Positions 9,250 through 18,222 are shown, counted from the stretch's first letter. The stretch: DNA of 64,000 bases from JBJXHN01 sp046233135 (GCA_046233135.1 JBJXHN010000001.1:1-64000); one strand, 5' to 3'. Program-made: numbers and translations. The notes: generated from the letters alone by a model not told the origin.

Positions 9250-10710
9250 ATGGATATCCCGGAGGCAGAGCGCCGCGAAAATGGGCAGCCGACCGAACAC
9301 CCCGGAAAATCGGGCAGTGCCGGGTCCGGTTCCGCTAGCGGTCCGATCCGCCCGGCAACCACCGACCGGGCCGGATTGGGGACCCCGGCCACCGGCGCCG
9401 GCACGGGGCGGGCGATCCTGCGCCGGGCCGTGTTCCTGGCCCGGGAGCTGGGTGATTTCCTTTATATAGCCTTGCGCGGGCTATACGACGAGAATTTGCC
9501 GCGCATGGCCTCGTCGCTGTCCTACACCTCCCTGCTGGCTTTGGTGCCGCTGGTGGCCATTGCCCTGGCCGTTCTGGCCGCCTTTCCTGCTTTCGATCAG
9601 GCGCGCGACGAGATGCTGGCCTGGGTCTTTTCAAATCTGGTGCCCTATCAGGCCGAAGCCATCCGGGAGCAGTTGCAGGTGTTCGTCAATGCCGCCGGCG
9701 GCCTGACCGCCCTGGGGGTCGTCGGCCTGGCTGCCACGGCGGTGCTGCTGCTCAATACGGTGGAAACGGCGCTGAACACGATTTTCGAGGTGCGGACCCA
9801 GCGCAATCCCGTCAGCCGGATTCTGATGTACTGGGCAGTGCTGACCATCGGCCCGCTGCTCAGCGGTGCCAGCTTCTCGCTTTCCAGCTATGTGATGGCG
9901 ATGAGCCGCTGGGCCGGTGAGGGGGTGGCATCTTCGGTCAACGGAGTCTTCGCGGTGCTGGGGCCGCATCTGCTGACCTGGCTGGCGATGACCCTGCTGT
10001 TCGTCTTTGTGCCGAACCGGCCGGTGCGCTTGCGCCATGCGGTGATCGGTGCCCTGGTGACCACCGTGCTGACGGCGATCTTGCGGGAAACCTTCCTGAT
10101 TTATGTGACCAGCGCCCGCACCTATCAGACCCTGTACGGGGCGCTGGCCCTGCTGCCGCTGTTTCTGGTGTGGATGTATGCGTCGTGGATGGTGGTTCTG
10201 GCCGGTGCGGTGACGGCGGCCCAGTTGCCCAACTGGCAGGTGGTGCGCCGGTTGCGGCGCACCGGTGTCGACGAGCACGGGCAGCGGCTGGGGCTGGCCG
10301 TGGCCGTGCTGCTGCTGCTGACCCGCGCGTTCGGGCGGCACGACGCGGCGGTGGGGCGTGCGGCCCTGTTGCGGGATACCCATGCGGCCGATACCCGTTT
10401 GTCTGCCGTGCTGGAAACCCTGAGGGGGGCGGGCCTGGTGACTCACGACGACGCCGGCTATCGCATCGGCCGCGATCCGCGCGCCATTCCGGTGGCCGAC
10501 GTGGTGCGCGCCCTGGGAATGGCTCCCCCGGCCAAAGTGCCGCTGGTGCTGCGCAATGATCCGGCGATGTGGACACTGGGGTCCCATCTCGAAAAGGCCG
10601 ATGCCCACCTGTGCGAAGCCCTGGCCATAACCGTGGACGATCTCGCTCGATTGCCCGAGGAGAACCGCGGCCGAGTCGGCGGAGACCCGCCATCAGAGAA
10701 CACTTTATAG
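9250..10710 (+). CDS. YihY/BrkB-family inner-membrane protein with C-terminal winged-helix-like tail
   Basis: 486 aa from the ATG at 9250. After a hydrophilic, low-complexity N-terminus of about 75 residues comes the YihY membrane domain (MASSLSYTSLLALVPLVAIALAV and about five more segments, to roughly residue 330). The C-terminal 150 residues are soluble and resemble the winged-helix extension of the long YihY form. Once called RNase BN in error, the family has no firm biochemical role. The frame is open upstream of 9250, but that region overlaps fabI on the other strand and is not protein-like. Confidence 0.86.
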   Translation: MDIPEAERRENGQPTEHPGKSGSAGSGSASGPIRPATTDRAGLGTPATGAGTGRAILRRAVFLARELGDFLYIALRGLYDENLPRMASSLSYTSLLALVPLVAIALAVLAAFPAFDQARDEMLAWVFSNLVPYQAEAIREQLQVFVNAAGGLTALGVVGLAATAVLLLNTVETALNTIFEVRTQRNPVSRILMYWAVLTIGPLLSGASFSLSSYVMAMSRWAGEGVASSVNGVFAVLGPHLLTWLAMTLLFVFVPNRPVRLRHAVIGALVTTVLTAILRETFLIYVTSARTYQTLYGALALLPLFLVWMYASWMVVLAGAVTAAQLPNWQVVRRLRRTGVDEHGQRLGLAVAVLLLLTRAFGRHDAAVGRAALLRDTHAADTRLSAVLETLRGAGLVTHDDAGYRIGRDPRAIPVADVVRALGMAPPAKVPLVLRNDPAMWTLGSHLEKADAHLCEALAITVDDLARLPEENRGRVGGDPPSENTL

Positions 10711-11011
10711 GAGAGTTGCCACCTTTCTTGACAATTTACTGAGTGGTCAAAATAGCGACCAATGAGTATTTCCGACTATGAAATGTACCAAAACGGATGG
10801 TCTGCTTACCGGTTCAACCATGTGACGCGATCATTCGTTAAAAAACGTTAAAGAGAGTATGGGCTTTCTGGCTCTGTAGCCCTTTCGGGTGTACGGTGGT
10901 TTCCCATCGGCGGTGTGGACCCCCTCGCGTCACAAGAGTCTTTCAGATGAGGCCTGCCGGGGAAGGGGGGGACGTTCATCCTGCTGCAAGGTTGCAGAAG
11001 GGGGTGGAGAA
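10711..11011 (+). other. Intergenic region upstream of the second chemoreceptor
   Basis: No gene seen. A TTGACA hexamer at 10728-10733 lacks a convincing -10 partner. It also forms one arm of the inverted repeat TTGAC (10728-10732)/GTCAA (10746-10750). Closer to the gene is a hairpin with GTA-CCC/GGG-TAC arms around 10876-10894 and a CTGC/GCAG stem at 10983-10996 just before the ribosome site. A CGTTAAA direct repeat lies near 10840-10855. The region probably holds the promoter and a leader, but neither can be fixed from sequence. Confidence 0.35.
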
Positions 11012-12709
11012 ATGGTGCTGGAAAACGTCAATCTGCACGTCAAGATATGGATCCCGGCAGCCGTCATGGGGCTGGGGATGATCGTGATGACGGCCCTGGC
11101 ATTGATGGAAATGCGGGCCGTCATGATGCAGGACCGGATTGACTATGTCCGGTCCCTGGTCGAAACGGCCAAAGCCCAGGTTACCGAGATCCATTCCCGG
11201 GTTCAGGCCGGCGAGATCCCCGAACAGCAAGGTAAGGACGAGGCCCGCCGGATGCTGCGAGCCGGTATCTTCGGTGAAAACGGTTACATCTTTGCTTACA
11301 AGCGCGACGGCGAACTGCTAGCTTATGCCCCTGATCCGGGGCAGGAAGGGCAGAATTTGATCGGCACGACCGATCCCGACGGCGTGCAGGTGATCCGCGA
11401 ATTGATCAATGCCTCGGGCAACGGCAAGGCCGGTATGGTCGCCTACATGTGGCCCAAGCCGGGGTTTGCCGATCCTCAGCCGAAGATTTCCTATGCGGCC
11501 GGGTTCCAGCCCTGGGACTGGCTGATCGGGACGGGCATCTACGTGGATGACGTGGAAGCCCAGTTCACGGACGAAATCCGGACACTCGCGATGATCGGTG
11601 GCTTGGTTCTGCTGATCGCCGGCGGTGTGGCGTTTGTCGTGGTGCGGTCGGTCACCGGCCCGCTGGGGGATCTGGTCGATGCCATGAAGCGGCTGTCCGG
11701 CGGGGATCTTGCAGTGGGTATCTCCGGTGAAGCGCGGCGGGATGAAGTGGGAGACATGGCCCGCGCCCTGGCCATCTTCCGCGACAGTGCGCAGCGCGAA
11801 AAGGATCTGGAAGCCAAAGCTGTGGCCGATGCCGAGGCTGCGAAAGGGGTCCGCCGGGCGGCGATGATCGCCTTGGCCGACCGCTTCGACAGAGAAGTGG
11901 GGCAGATCGTCGTCGGCATGTCTTCCGCGGCTGAGGAAATGGAAGGAACGGCCCGATCCATGGCCGATCTCGCCACTGAATCCGGCGGGCGGGCGGCTAG
12001 CGTGTCTTCCAGCACCGAGGAAGCGACGGCCAATGTCCAGACCGTGGCCTCCGCCGCCGAGGAACTGGCGACGTCCATCGACGAGATCTCCGGTCAGGTC
12101 AACCGATCCGGCACCATCGCCGAGTCCGCGGTGACCCAGGCCAATCGGACGACCGAGTCCATCCGCGCCCTGATCGACGCCACGGACCGCATCGGCGAGG
12201 TGGTGACCCTGATTTCCGCCATCGCCAGTCAGACCAACCTGCTGGCGCTGAATGCCACGATCGAAGCGGCGCGGGCCGGGGATGCCGGCAAGGGGTTCGC
12301 CGTGGTGGCCAACGAGGTCAAGGCCCTGGCCGGCCAGACAGCCAAGGCGACCGAAGAGATTTCCACGCAGATCGCAGCGGTTCAGGAGCAGACCCGCTCC
12401 AGCGCCCAGGACATCGAAGCCATCGTGAGCACCATCCGGCAGATCAACGAGACCGCGTCGGCGATCGCTTCGGCCGTGACCGAACAGGGGGCGGCAACGC
12501 GGGAGATCACCCGCAGCATCCAGCAGGCCGCTGCCGGGACGTCCGCCGTTGCCATGAGCGTGTCGGGGCTGAAGGATGCTGCCGAGACCACTGGGGCGGC
12601 GGCTGAGGATGTGCGGCAAGCCGCCTCCGTCCTCTCGCACAAGACCGGCGATCTTTCCAGTCAGGTGGCGCAGTTCGTCGAGCGCATCCGCTCGGACAAT
12701 GCCGCCTGA
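11012..12709 (+). CDS. Methyl-accepting chemotaxis protein with single Cache domain
   Basis: 565 aa from the ATG at 11012, chosen for the GGTGGAG box just upstream. TM1 about residues 10-30; periplasmic sCache_2-type domain about 35-185 (YIFAYKRDGELLAYAPDP, then KPGFADPQPKISY); TM2 about 190-212; HAMP; then the signalling domain with NLLALNATIEAARAGDAGKG. sCache_2 receptors often sense small carboxylates; the ligand here is unknown. A strong hairpin terminator follows. Confidence 0.9.
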   Translation: MVLENVNLHVKIWIPAAVMGLGMIVMTALALMEMRAVMMQDRIDYVRSLVETAKAQVTEIHSRVQAGEIPEQQGKDEARRMLRAGIFGENGYIFAYKRDGELLAYAPDPGQEGQNLIGTTDPDGVQVIRELINASGNGKAGMVAYMWPKPGFADPQPKISYAAGFQPWDWLIGTGIYVDDVEAQFTDEIRTLAMIGGLVLLIAGGVAFVVVRSVTGPLGDLVDAMKRLSGGDLAVGISGEARRDEVGDMARALAIFRDSAQREKDLEAKAVADAEAAKGVRRAAMIALADRFDREVGQIVVGMSSAAEEMEGTARSMADLATESGGRAASVSSSTEEATANVQTVASAAEELATSIDEISGQVNRSGTIAESAVTQANRTTESIRALIDATDRIGEVVTLISAIASQTNLLALNATIEAARAGDAGKGFAVVANEVKALAGQTAKATEEISTQIAAVQEQTRSSAQDIEAIVSTIRQINETASAIASAVTEQGAATREITRSIQQAAAGTSAVAMSVSGLKDAAETTGAAAEDVRQAASVLSHKTGDLSSQVAQFVERIRSDNAA

Positions 12710-12737
12710 TCCTGCCTCCCTGACCACCCCTTATCCT

Positions 12738-12771
12738 ACCGGGCGGGCGCCATTCCCGCCCGGCTTCTTTA
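12738..12771 (+). terminator. Rho-independent terminator after the chemoreceptor
   Basis: A perfect stem CCGGGCGGG (12739-12747)/CCCGCCCGG (12755-12763) with a 7-nt loop is followed by a T-rich run (CTTCTTT). It lies 29 bases after the receptor stop and in the convergent gap before the DnaJ-like gene. Confidence 0.85.
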
Positions 12772-12803
12772 TGGGGACATCATGGGCAAGCCGCGCCTGC
12801 CGT

Positions 12804-13763
12804 TCAGTCGGCGGTGGCGGCCTTGTCGCGCAGGGCGGTGCCGTCCGTATCCTTCAGCTTCTTCACGGCGGATTTCAGCTTGGGGTCGTTCGGGTCGGGC
12901 AGGACGATCTTCAACGTGATCATCAGATCCCCGCGCGTGCCGTCCGCCCCCGGGATTCCCTTGCCGCGCAGGCGCAGGACCGACCCGGTGTTGGAGCCCT
13001 CCGGCACGTTCAGCACGACCTTGCCTTCCAGAGTCGGCACGGTGATCTTGCCGCCCATCACCGCCTCGGTCAGGGTGACGGGGATGTCGGCGGTAACCGT
13101 GGTGCCGTCGCGGTGGAACAGTGGATGGGGCAGCACGCCGATTTCCACCAGGGCGTCGCCATGGGGGCCACCGTTCGTGCCTTCGTTGCCCTGGCCTTTC
13201 AGGCGCAGGGTCTTGCCGTCCTCGGTGCCGGGGGGAATGCGGACGTCCAGGGTCTTGCGATTGGTCAGGGTGATGCGCCGGGTGGTACCCAGGGCGGCAT
13301 CTTCGAAACTGACCTTCAGGCGATACTGGGCGTCGGTGCCCTTGCGCGGCGCATCCTGTCCCATGTTCGGGCCGCCTGCTCCCTGGCCTGCGCGGCGGAA
13401 CATATCGGAAAAAATGTCGTTGTCGTCGAACATGTTATTGAAATCGAAGCCATAGGCGCCGCCGGTGGCCCGTCCGCTGCGGGTGTATCCTCCGGCCCCG
13501 CCGGCACGGCCGCCGCGCCGGGCACCGGAAAAGCCCCGTTCGTTGCCCTGGGCATCGATTTCGCCTCGATCGAAGCGGGCGCGCAGCTTCGCGTCGCTCA
13601 GCAGATGATAGGCCTGAGAGAGTTCCTTGAACTTGTCCTCTGCCTTCGGATCGCTTTTGTTGACGTCCGGGTGCATGGTCCGCGCCGCCTTGCGATAGGC
13701 GCTTTTGATTTCGTCCTGGCTGGCGGTCCGGGACACTCCCAGAACCGTATACGGATCTCGCAT
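12804..13763 (-). CDS. CbpA-like DnaJ-domain co-chaperone
   Basis: 319 aa from the ATG at 13763, which has AGGA 6 bases upstream; a second ATG 18 bases earlier lacks one. The J domain (residues 1-66, starting MRDPYTVLGVSRTASQDEIK) contains the HPD motif that activates DnaK. A Gly/Arg-rich linker follows. The C-terminal substrate-binding domains come next without the four-CxxCxGxG zinc finger, so it is of CbpA/DjlA-like class rather than true DnaJ. Divergent from pdxH, a common alphaproteobacterial arrangement. Confidence 0.9.
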   Translation of the reverse strand: MRDPYTVLGVSRTASQDEIKSAYRKAARTMHPDVNKSDPKAEDKFKELSQAYHLLSDAKLRARFDRGEIDAQGNERGFSGARRGGRAGGAGGYTRSGRATGGAYGFDFNNMFDDNDIFSDMFRRAGQGAGGPNMGQDAPRKGTDAQYRLKVSFEDAALGTTRRITLTNRKTLDVRIPPGTEDGKTLRLKGQGNEGTNGGPHGDALVEIGVLPHPLFHRDGTTVTADIPVTLTEAVMGGKITVPTLEGKVVLNVPEGSNTGSVLRLRGKGIPGADGTRGDLMITLKIVLPDPNDPKLKSAVKKLKDTDGTALRDKAATAD

Positions 13764-14058
13764 TGTCGTTCCTGCAACCATGGCTTACACCACCCCACGC
13801 TCCGTTCCGGGCCACACCCGAACCGGCACCGGCCCACGATTCCCGGGTGGAGGTGCGTGCGCCGGAGTCTGATGCTACACTCTCTTGTCCGAAAGAGGGC
13901 ACTTCTTCTCGAAGACCGGCCCGAAGCACCGGCCTGCGCCAAAAGGGTCCCCCGGACCTGCTCGTCAGGACCGGCCGGTGCGGCGGGACCGCCACCCCGA
14001 TCACCCGCGCCCCCGGACATCGGTCCGTAATCAATATAGTTCAGGATAACGATTTGTC

Positions 14059-14667
14059 ATGAGCACACTGGAAGACCAGGATCCCTTCGCTCTGTTCGAT
14101 GCCTGGCTGAAAGAGGCTGAAGGCACCGAACCCAATGACCCCAACGCCATGGCCCTGGCCACCTGTACCCCCGACGGCCGCCCCAGCGTTCGGATGGTGC
14201 TGCTGAAAGGGGTTCATCCGGAAACCGGGCCGGAGGGCGGCTTCGTTTTCTACACCAACCTGGAAAGCCGCAAGGGGATGGAACTGGCGGCGAATACCCA
14301 TGCGGCCCTGTGCTTCCATTGGAAATCCCGGCGCCGTCAGGTGCGGGTCGAAGGCCCGGTGGTGCCGGTCAGCGATGCGGAAGCCGACGAATACTACCAG
14401 TCCCGGGCGCGGGACAGCCGCATCGGTGCCTGGGCCTCGCAGCAGTCGCGCCCGCTGGAAAGCCGCTATGCCCTGGAAAAGCGAGTGGCCCAATACGCCG
14501 CCCGCTATGCCATCGGCACCGTGCCCCGTCCGCCGCATTGGTCCGGGTTCCGTGTCATACCCGAACGGATCGAATTTTGGATGGATCGCCCCTTTCGTCT
14601 GCATGACAGGATCGTTTATACCCAGGCGGCAGACCGCACCTGGACCTGGGAGCGCCTGTATCCCTGA
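14059..14667 (+). CDS. pdxH: Pyridoxine/pyridoxamine 5'-phosphate oxidase
   Basis: 202 aa, slightly short of the enterobacterial enzyme. FMN-binding split-barrel signatures: RPSVRMVLLKG (about residues 43-53), FYTNLESRKG, FHWKSRRRQVRVEG and the C-terminal substrate-site segment RLHD...WTWERLYP. It oxidises PNP or PMP to pyridoxal 5'-phosphate, the cofactor needed by HemA in this window among others. AGGATAA precedes the ATG. Confidence 0.95.
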   Translation: MSTLEDQDPFALFDAWLKEAEGTEPNDPNAMALATCTPDGRPSVRMVLLKGVHPETGPEGGFVFYTNLESRKGMELAANTHAALCFHWKSRRRQVRVEGPVVPVSDAEADEYYQSRARDSRIGAWASQQSRPLESRYALEKRVAQYAARYAIGTVPRPPHWSGFRVIPERIEFWMDRPFRLHDRIVYTQAADRTWTWERLYP

Positions 14668-14673
14668 CCGGGA

Positions 14674-15708
14674 ATGGGCTCCGAATGGTCTTCCAAGACA
14701 AGGCAAAGACCGATGGCCGGTGATGACGAACAGACCGCGATTGCCGGAACCCAGACCACAGCGGGCGAAACCGGACGGTTGATGCGGCAGGCCACCTATG
14801 CCTCCGTTGGCGTGGCCACGACCCTGGTGGCCGCCAAGCTGGGGGCCTGGGCGGTCACCGGATCGGTGGCCTTGCTGTCGACCCTGATCGACAGCCTGCT
14901 GGACGGCGCGGCCTCTCTGCTGACCCTGGCGGCGGTACGTCAATCCCTGATACCGGCCGACGAGGAGCATCGCTTCGGCCATGGCAAGGCAGAGCCGCTG
15001 GCCGGGCTGGGGCAGTCGGCCTTCATCGGCGGATCAGCTTTCTTTCTGCTGCTGGAGGCGACGGACCGGCTGATGTCGCCGCAGCCGGTGACCCAGGGGG
15101 CGGTGGGGATCGCCGTCATGGTTTTTTCCATCCTCATGACGCTGGGGCTGGTCGCTTTCCAGCGGCATGTGGTGCGCAAGACCGGGTCCACGGCGATCAA
15201 TGCCGACAGCCTGCATTATGCCGGTGATCTGTTGATCAACGGGTCGGTGATCGTGTCGCTGGTCATCGGGATGGCCGGAGGGTGGGCCGGGATCGACCCG
15301 CTGTTTGCCATCGGGATCGCCGGCTATCTGCTGTTCAACGCCTGGGGGATCGGCCGTGATGCGGTGAACCTGCTGATGGATCGCGAACTGCCGGAAGAAG
15401 AGCGGGAGCGTATTCGCGCCATCTGCCTGGAACACCCGGGCGTCCACGATGTTCACGATGTCCGGACCCGTTCGACTGGGCGCCAGGTATTCATCCAGCT
15501 GCATCTGGAACTGGACGGCGCGTGGACGCTGTCGGCCGCCCATGCGGCAGCGGTGTCGGTGGAAAAGGCGCTGCGGGACGCCTATCCCGGCGGGGATGTG
15601 ATCATCCACCAGGACCCGGCAGGTGTTCGCGAGGACTACCACCCAGAGTTCGCGTTCGAGCCCACAAATCCGGAATCGCCACCGTCACCTGCGCGCGATG
15701 AGACTTAA
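14674..15708 (+). CDS. Cation diffusion facilitator, FieF-like metal exporter
   Basis: 344 aa from the first ATG; an ATG at 14713 is an equally reasonable start. Six membrane segments. The metal-site residues of the FieF/YiiP type are present: DxxxD in LIDSLLDG (TM2) and HxxxD in HYAGDLL (TM5), followed by a cytoplasmic ferredoxin-like domain with HPGVHDVHDVRTRSTG. It exchanges Zn2+ or Fe2+ for protons at the inner membrane. It lies 6 bases after pdxH and is probably co-transcribed. Its 3' end overlaps the remnant described next. Confidence 0.9.
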   Translation: MGSEWSSKTRQRPMAGDDEQTAIAGTQTTAGETGRLMRQATYASVGVATTLVAAKLGAWAVTGSVALLSTLIDSLLDGAASLLTLAAVRQSLIPADEEHRFGHGKAEPLAGLGQSAFIGGSAFFLLLEATDRLMSPQPVTQGAVGIAVMVFSILMTLGLVAFQRHVVRKTGSTAINADSLHYAGDLLINGSVIVSLVIGMAGGWAGIDPLFAIGIAGYLLFNAWGIGRDAVNLLMDRELPEEERERIRAICLEHPGVHDVHDVRTRSTGRQVFIQLHLELDGAWTLSAAHAAAVSVEKALRDAYPGGDVIIHQDPAGVREDYHPEFAFEPTNPESPPSPARDET

Positions 15709-16034
15709 CGCGTGGACGCGGTTCGAGCATGTTCCTGGCGTTCAGGATTCGCCCCCCGGGACCTTCGATCTGGTGATTGCCGCTGCGGGTGCACGGATGG
15801 GCAGCCTTGCCTGCGCCTGATCTGGCGCGGCTTCTGGCGGCATTGACGCCGCCGGGAGGATATCTGCTGCTGGAAAGCCAGGGCAAGCGGGATCCGGAGC
15901 TTATCGAACCCGGATTCGACTCCCTGGTGGCGACGATATGCGCCATAGGCGGTTTTGTCGAAGTGCGGCAGGGGCGGATCCTTGATGACGGGATCAACCA
16001 GCGTGCCTTCGTGGTGATGCGCCTGGACCGGTAA
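15698..16034 (+). pseudogene. Frameshifted remnant of a SAM-dependent methyltransferase
   Basis: The first frame (ATG at 15698) reads to FDLVIAAAGA and stops at 15820. The overlapping next frame continues in the expected pattern, DLARLLAALTPPGGYLLLESQGK, and ends at 16034. Together they match the motif II-III region of class I methyltransferases (FDlvia...L..ll.PGGylllE), but the SAM-binding motif I is missing. The join lies near 15780-15800. It may be a decayed gene, or a sequencing slip in a G-run. A long hairpin (16035-16071, no T run) follows. Confidence 0.5.
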
Positions 16035-16104
16035 CCCCGTCCGCCGCCGGGGGAAGACGCGGCGAACGGGGACCCCGGAAGACCGGATTCCGGACCCGGG
16101 GGAC

Positions 16105-16311
16105 TCAGGAGAACGCCACGCCCGGCTTGACCCCCACCTTCTTCAGGATGATCGCCAGCGGGCAGAAGCCGGTGAAGGCCGCCTGCAGCATGTTCAGGCC
16201 GACGAAGCCGGTGATCCACAAGGCCCACATCTGGCCGCCGAACAGGGCCAGGGCCACGGTGGCCAGGATGACGAGGCCGGCGAAGGCCATTACGACGCGA
16301 TCGATCGACAT
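16105..16311 (-). CDS. DUF2892 (YgaP-type) small inner-membrane protein
   Basis: 68 aa from the ATG at 16311, preceded by GGAGAA. Two hydrophobic segments, with the family pattern GLNMLQAAFTGFCPLAIILKKVGV containing the conserved FTGFCP Cys. This unit forms the membrane part of the rhodanese YgaP, but here it stands alone. It is last in the regulator-SQR-DUF2892 transcript, suggesting a role in sulfide or persulfide handling at the membrane (inferred from context). Confidence 0.88.
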   Translation of the reverse strand: MSIDRVVMAFAGLVILATVALALFGGQMWALWITGFVGLNMLQAAFTGFCPLAIILKKVGVKPGVAFS

Positions 16312-16377
16312 GGTTGGGTTCTCCAGAATGGGTGGGGCCAAGAAGACGGGCCGGGATAGGGACGGTGGGACCGGGGG

Positions 16378-17697
16378 TTACTCGGCCGGTTCGGTGTCCG
16401 GTGCCGAGGCGGTTTTCACCAGCGGCTCCTTCAGCTTGCCGATGCCCAGGGTCTTCAGGACATAGCGTTCGTAAATCGGCTCGGAGACTCCCTTGCGCAC
16501 CTTGCGCAGGAAGTACTTTTCGAAGGCGACCTTGGCCAGATGGACCCAGCGGCCTTCACCGAACCAGCTGACATTGCGCGGCGGGATCTGGGGCAGGGCG
16601 ACGAAGGCCGCCCCCGTGTCGCCGAAGTCGGCCAGACATATGGCGTTCCAGGTGGCTTCCGTATCCGGCTTGCGGTCTTCCATCAGCGCCTTGATGTTGT
16701 GGGCGGTGGCCGTGACCATGCTTTCGATCATGTAGCCGGTCTTGGGCGTGCCCACGGGCAGGGGCGTGGCCTCCACTGGTGGGATGGCGACGCAGACGCC
16801 GACGGAAAAGACGTTGCCGTAGGTGGGGTTGCGCTGGTGCTTGTCGGCCAGGGTGAAGCCGCGCGGGTTCACCAAGCCCTCCACCCCCTTCACCGCATCG
16901 ATGCCGCGGAAGGCCGGCAGCATCATGGAGAACTTGAAGGGCACCTCGTGGCGGCGCTTTTCCTTGCCTTCCTCGTCACATTCCACCACGTGCATGGTGC
17001 CGTCCTCGATACGGTCCACCTTGGCGTTGGTGATCCACTTGATGTGACGGTTGCGGAAGAAGGATTCCATCATCCCCTTGCTGTCGCCCACCCCGCCCAG
17101 GCCCAGGTGGCCGATGTAGGGTTCGGGCGAGATGTAGGTCATGGGCACCCGGTCGCGGATCTTCCGCTTGCGCAGGTCGGTATCCATGATCATGGCGAAT
17201 TCATAGGCCGGGCCGTAGCAGGACGCGCCCTGGACCGCGCCGACAACGATGGGGCCGGGATCGGCGCAGAACCGTTCCCATTCCCCGGCAGCCTTGACCG
17301 CGTGGTCGACGTGGCAGATGGACTGGGTAAAGCCGCCGTGCGGACCCAGGCCCGGAACCTCGTCGAAGGCCAGCTGCGGGCCGGTGGCGATCACCAGATA
17401 GTCATAGGCCATGCGGGAGCTGTCGCTCAGCTCCACCTCGTTCTCGGTAGGATGCACCCGCTTCACGCCGAGCGCCGAGAAATTGATGTTCTTTTTCTTC
17501 AGGTAGGGTTCCACCTCGATCTCGATATCCCCGCGCTTGCGCCAGTTGACGGCAACCCAGGGATTGGAGGGGACGAAGTGGAAGGTGGGGCTGTTGGAGA
17601 CGACTGTGATGTCGACCTTCTTGCCCAGAACATCGCGCAATTCATAGGCCATCGGTATACCGCCGATCCCGGCGCCGATGACGACCACATGTGCCAT
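16378..17697 (-). CDS. sqr: Sulfide:quinone oxidoreductase
   Basis: 439 aa from the ATG at 17697, with GGGGAGG upstream. The FAD-binding GxGxxG is at residues 8-13. Cysteines C128 (TQSICHVDH), C160 (GAVQGASCYGP) and C354 (NAICLADFGD) correspond to the three redox-active cysteines of characterised SQR; two fall at the same numbers as I recall for the Acidithiobacillus enzyme. SQR is a membrane-associated flavoprotein that oxidises sulfide to polysulfide and passes electrons to quinone. The C-terminus (KYFLRKVRKGVSEPIYE) fits the amphipathic membrane-binding tail. Middle gene of a three-gene operon. Confidence 0.9.
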   Translation of the reverse strand: MAHVVVIGAGIGGIPMAYELRDVLGKKVDITVVSNSPTFHFVPSNPWVAVNWRKRGDIEIEVEPYLKKKNINFSALGVKRVHPTENEVELSDSSRMAYDYLVIATGPQLAFDEVPGLGPHGGFTQSICHVDHAVKAAGEWERFCADPGPIVVGAVQGASCYGPAYEFAMIMDTDLRKRKIRDRVPMTYISPEPYIGHLGLGGVGDSKGMMESFFRNRHIKWITNAKVDRIEDGTMHVVECDEEGKEKRRHEVPFKFSMMLPAFRGIDAVKGVEGLVNPRGFTLADKHQRNPTYGNVFSVGVCVAIPPVEATPLPVGTPKTGYMIESMVTATAHNIKALMEDRKPDTEATWNAICLADFGDTGAAFVALPQIPPRNVSWFGEGRWVHLAKVAFEKYFLRKVRKGVSEPIYERYVLKTLGIGKLKEPLVKTASAPDTEPAE

Positions 17698-17722
17698 AGG
17701 TTTGAACCTCCCCGATTCTGGG

Positions 17723-18103
17723 TCATTTTTTTGGACCCGGTTTGTGTGGCGGTACGGTGAGCAGACCCGGCGGGGTGGGGGAGGCGGGCTCCCCGTCATC
17801 CGATGCCGGACGCGCGCAGTAAAGGCCGGCCAAGGTATCGATCAGGGTGGCCGCTTCCCTGTTCACCAGCGAGTAATAGATGTTCTGCGCACTGCGCCGC
17901 GTGGCCACCAGGCCGTCGCGCCGCAGGCGCGCCAGGTGCTGGGACAAGGCCGATTGACGCAGCCCCACCACCTTTTCCAGCTCGCCCACCGTTTTTTCAC
18001 CGCTCGTCAGCTCGCAGACGATCATCAACCGCCGGTCATTGCCCAGCGTCCTCAAAAGAGCCGCCGCCAGCGCGGCGTTGCGATGAAGATCCGCGATTTC
18101 CAT
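17723..18103 (-). CDS. bigR: ArsR-family sulfide/persulfide-responsive repressor (BigR/SqrR type)
   Basis: 126 aa winged-helix protein. The recognition region QSALSQHLARLRRDGLVATRRSAQNIYYSL is typical of BigR. Two cysteines, C30 (MIVCEL) and C96 (LYCAR), sit where BigR/SqrR form a disulfide or polysulfide bridge that releases DNA. It lacks the metal-binding ELCVCD box of true ArsR. It is first gene of the SQR operon, so it probably represses itself, sqr and perhaps the divergent RND pump through the palindrome at 18131-18145. A Pro-rich tail follows the wing. Confidence 0.88.
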   Translation of the reverse strand: MEIADLHRNAALAAALLRTLGNDRRLMIVCELTSGEKTVGELEKVVGLRQSALSQHLARLRRDGLVATRRSAQNIYYSLVNREAATLIDTLAGLYCARPASDDGEPASPTPPGLLTVPPHKPGPKK

Positions 18104-18105
18104 GG

Positions 18106-18145
18106 TTGATAAATTAGCGAGTCCTTATATTATGAGTCAATCATA
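18106..18145. promoter_or_regulatory. Divergent promoter pair with overlapping palindromic operator
   Basis: Plus strand: TTGATA (18106-18111), 16-bp spacer, TATTAT (18128-18133). Minus strand: TTGACT (complement of 18135-18140), 17-bp spacer, CTAATT (complement of 18112-18117). The inverted repeat TATGA-N5-TCATA at 18131-18145 covers the plus-strand -10 and the minus-strand -35. A single bound dimer could therefore silence both directions. The A/T-rich palindrome suits an ArsR/BigR protein. The boxes are read by eye. Confidence 0.6.
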
Positions 18146-18222
18146 TTCAGCCACCAAAGCGGCGATCCCATGGTGCATTGCAACCAAAGAAACGCTGCTC
18201 CCAACGGGGGGGACAGAAGACC

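Noticed and set aside
13764..14058. Small coding frame between the CbpA-like gene and pdxH
   Set aside because: Frames here lack ribosome sites and sensible composition; the space is better read as the divergent promoter region.
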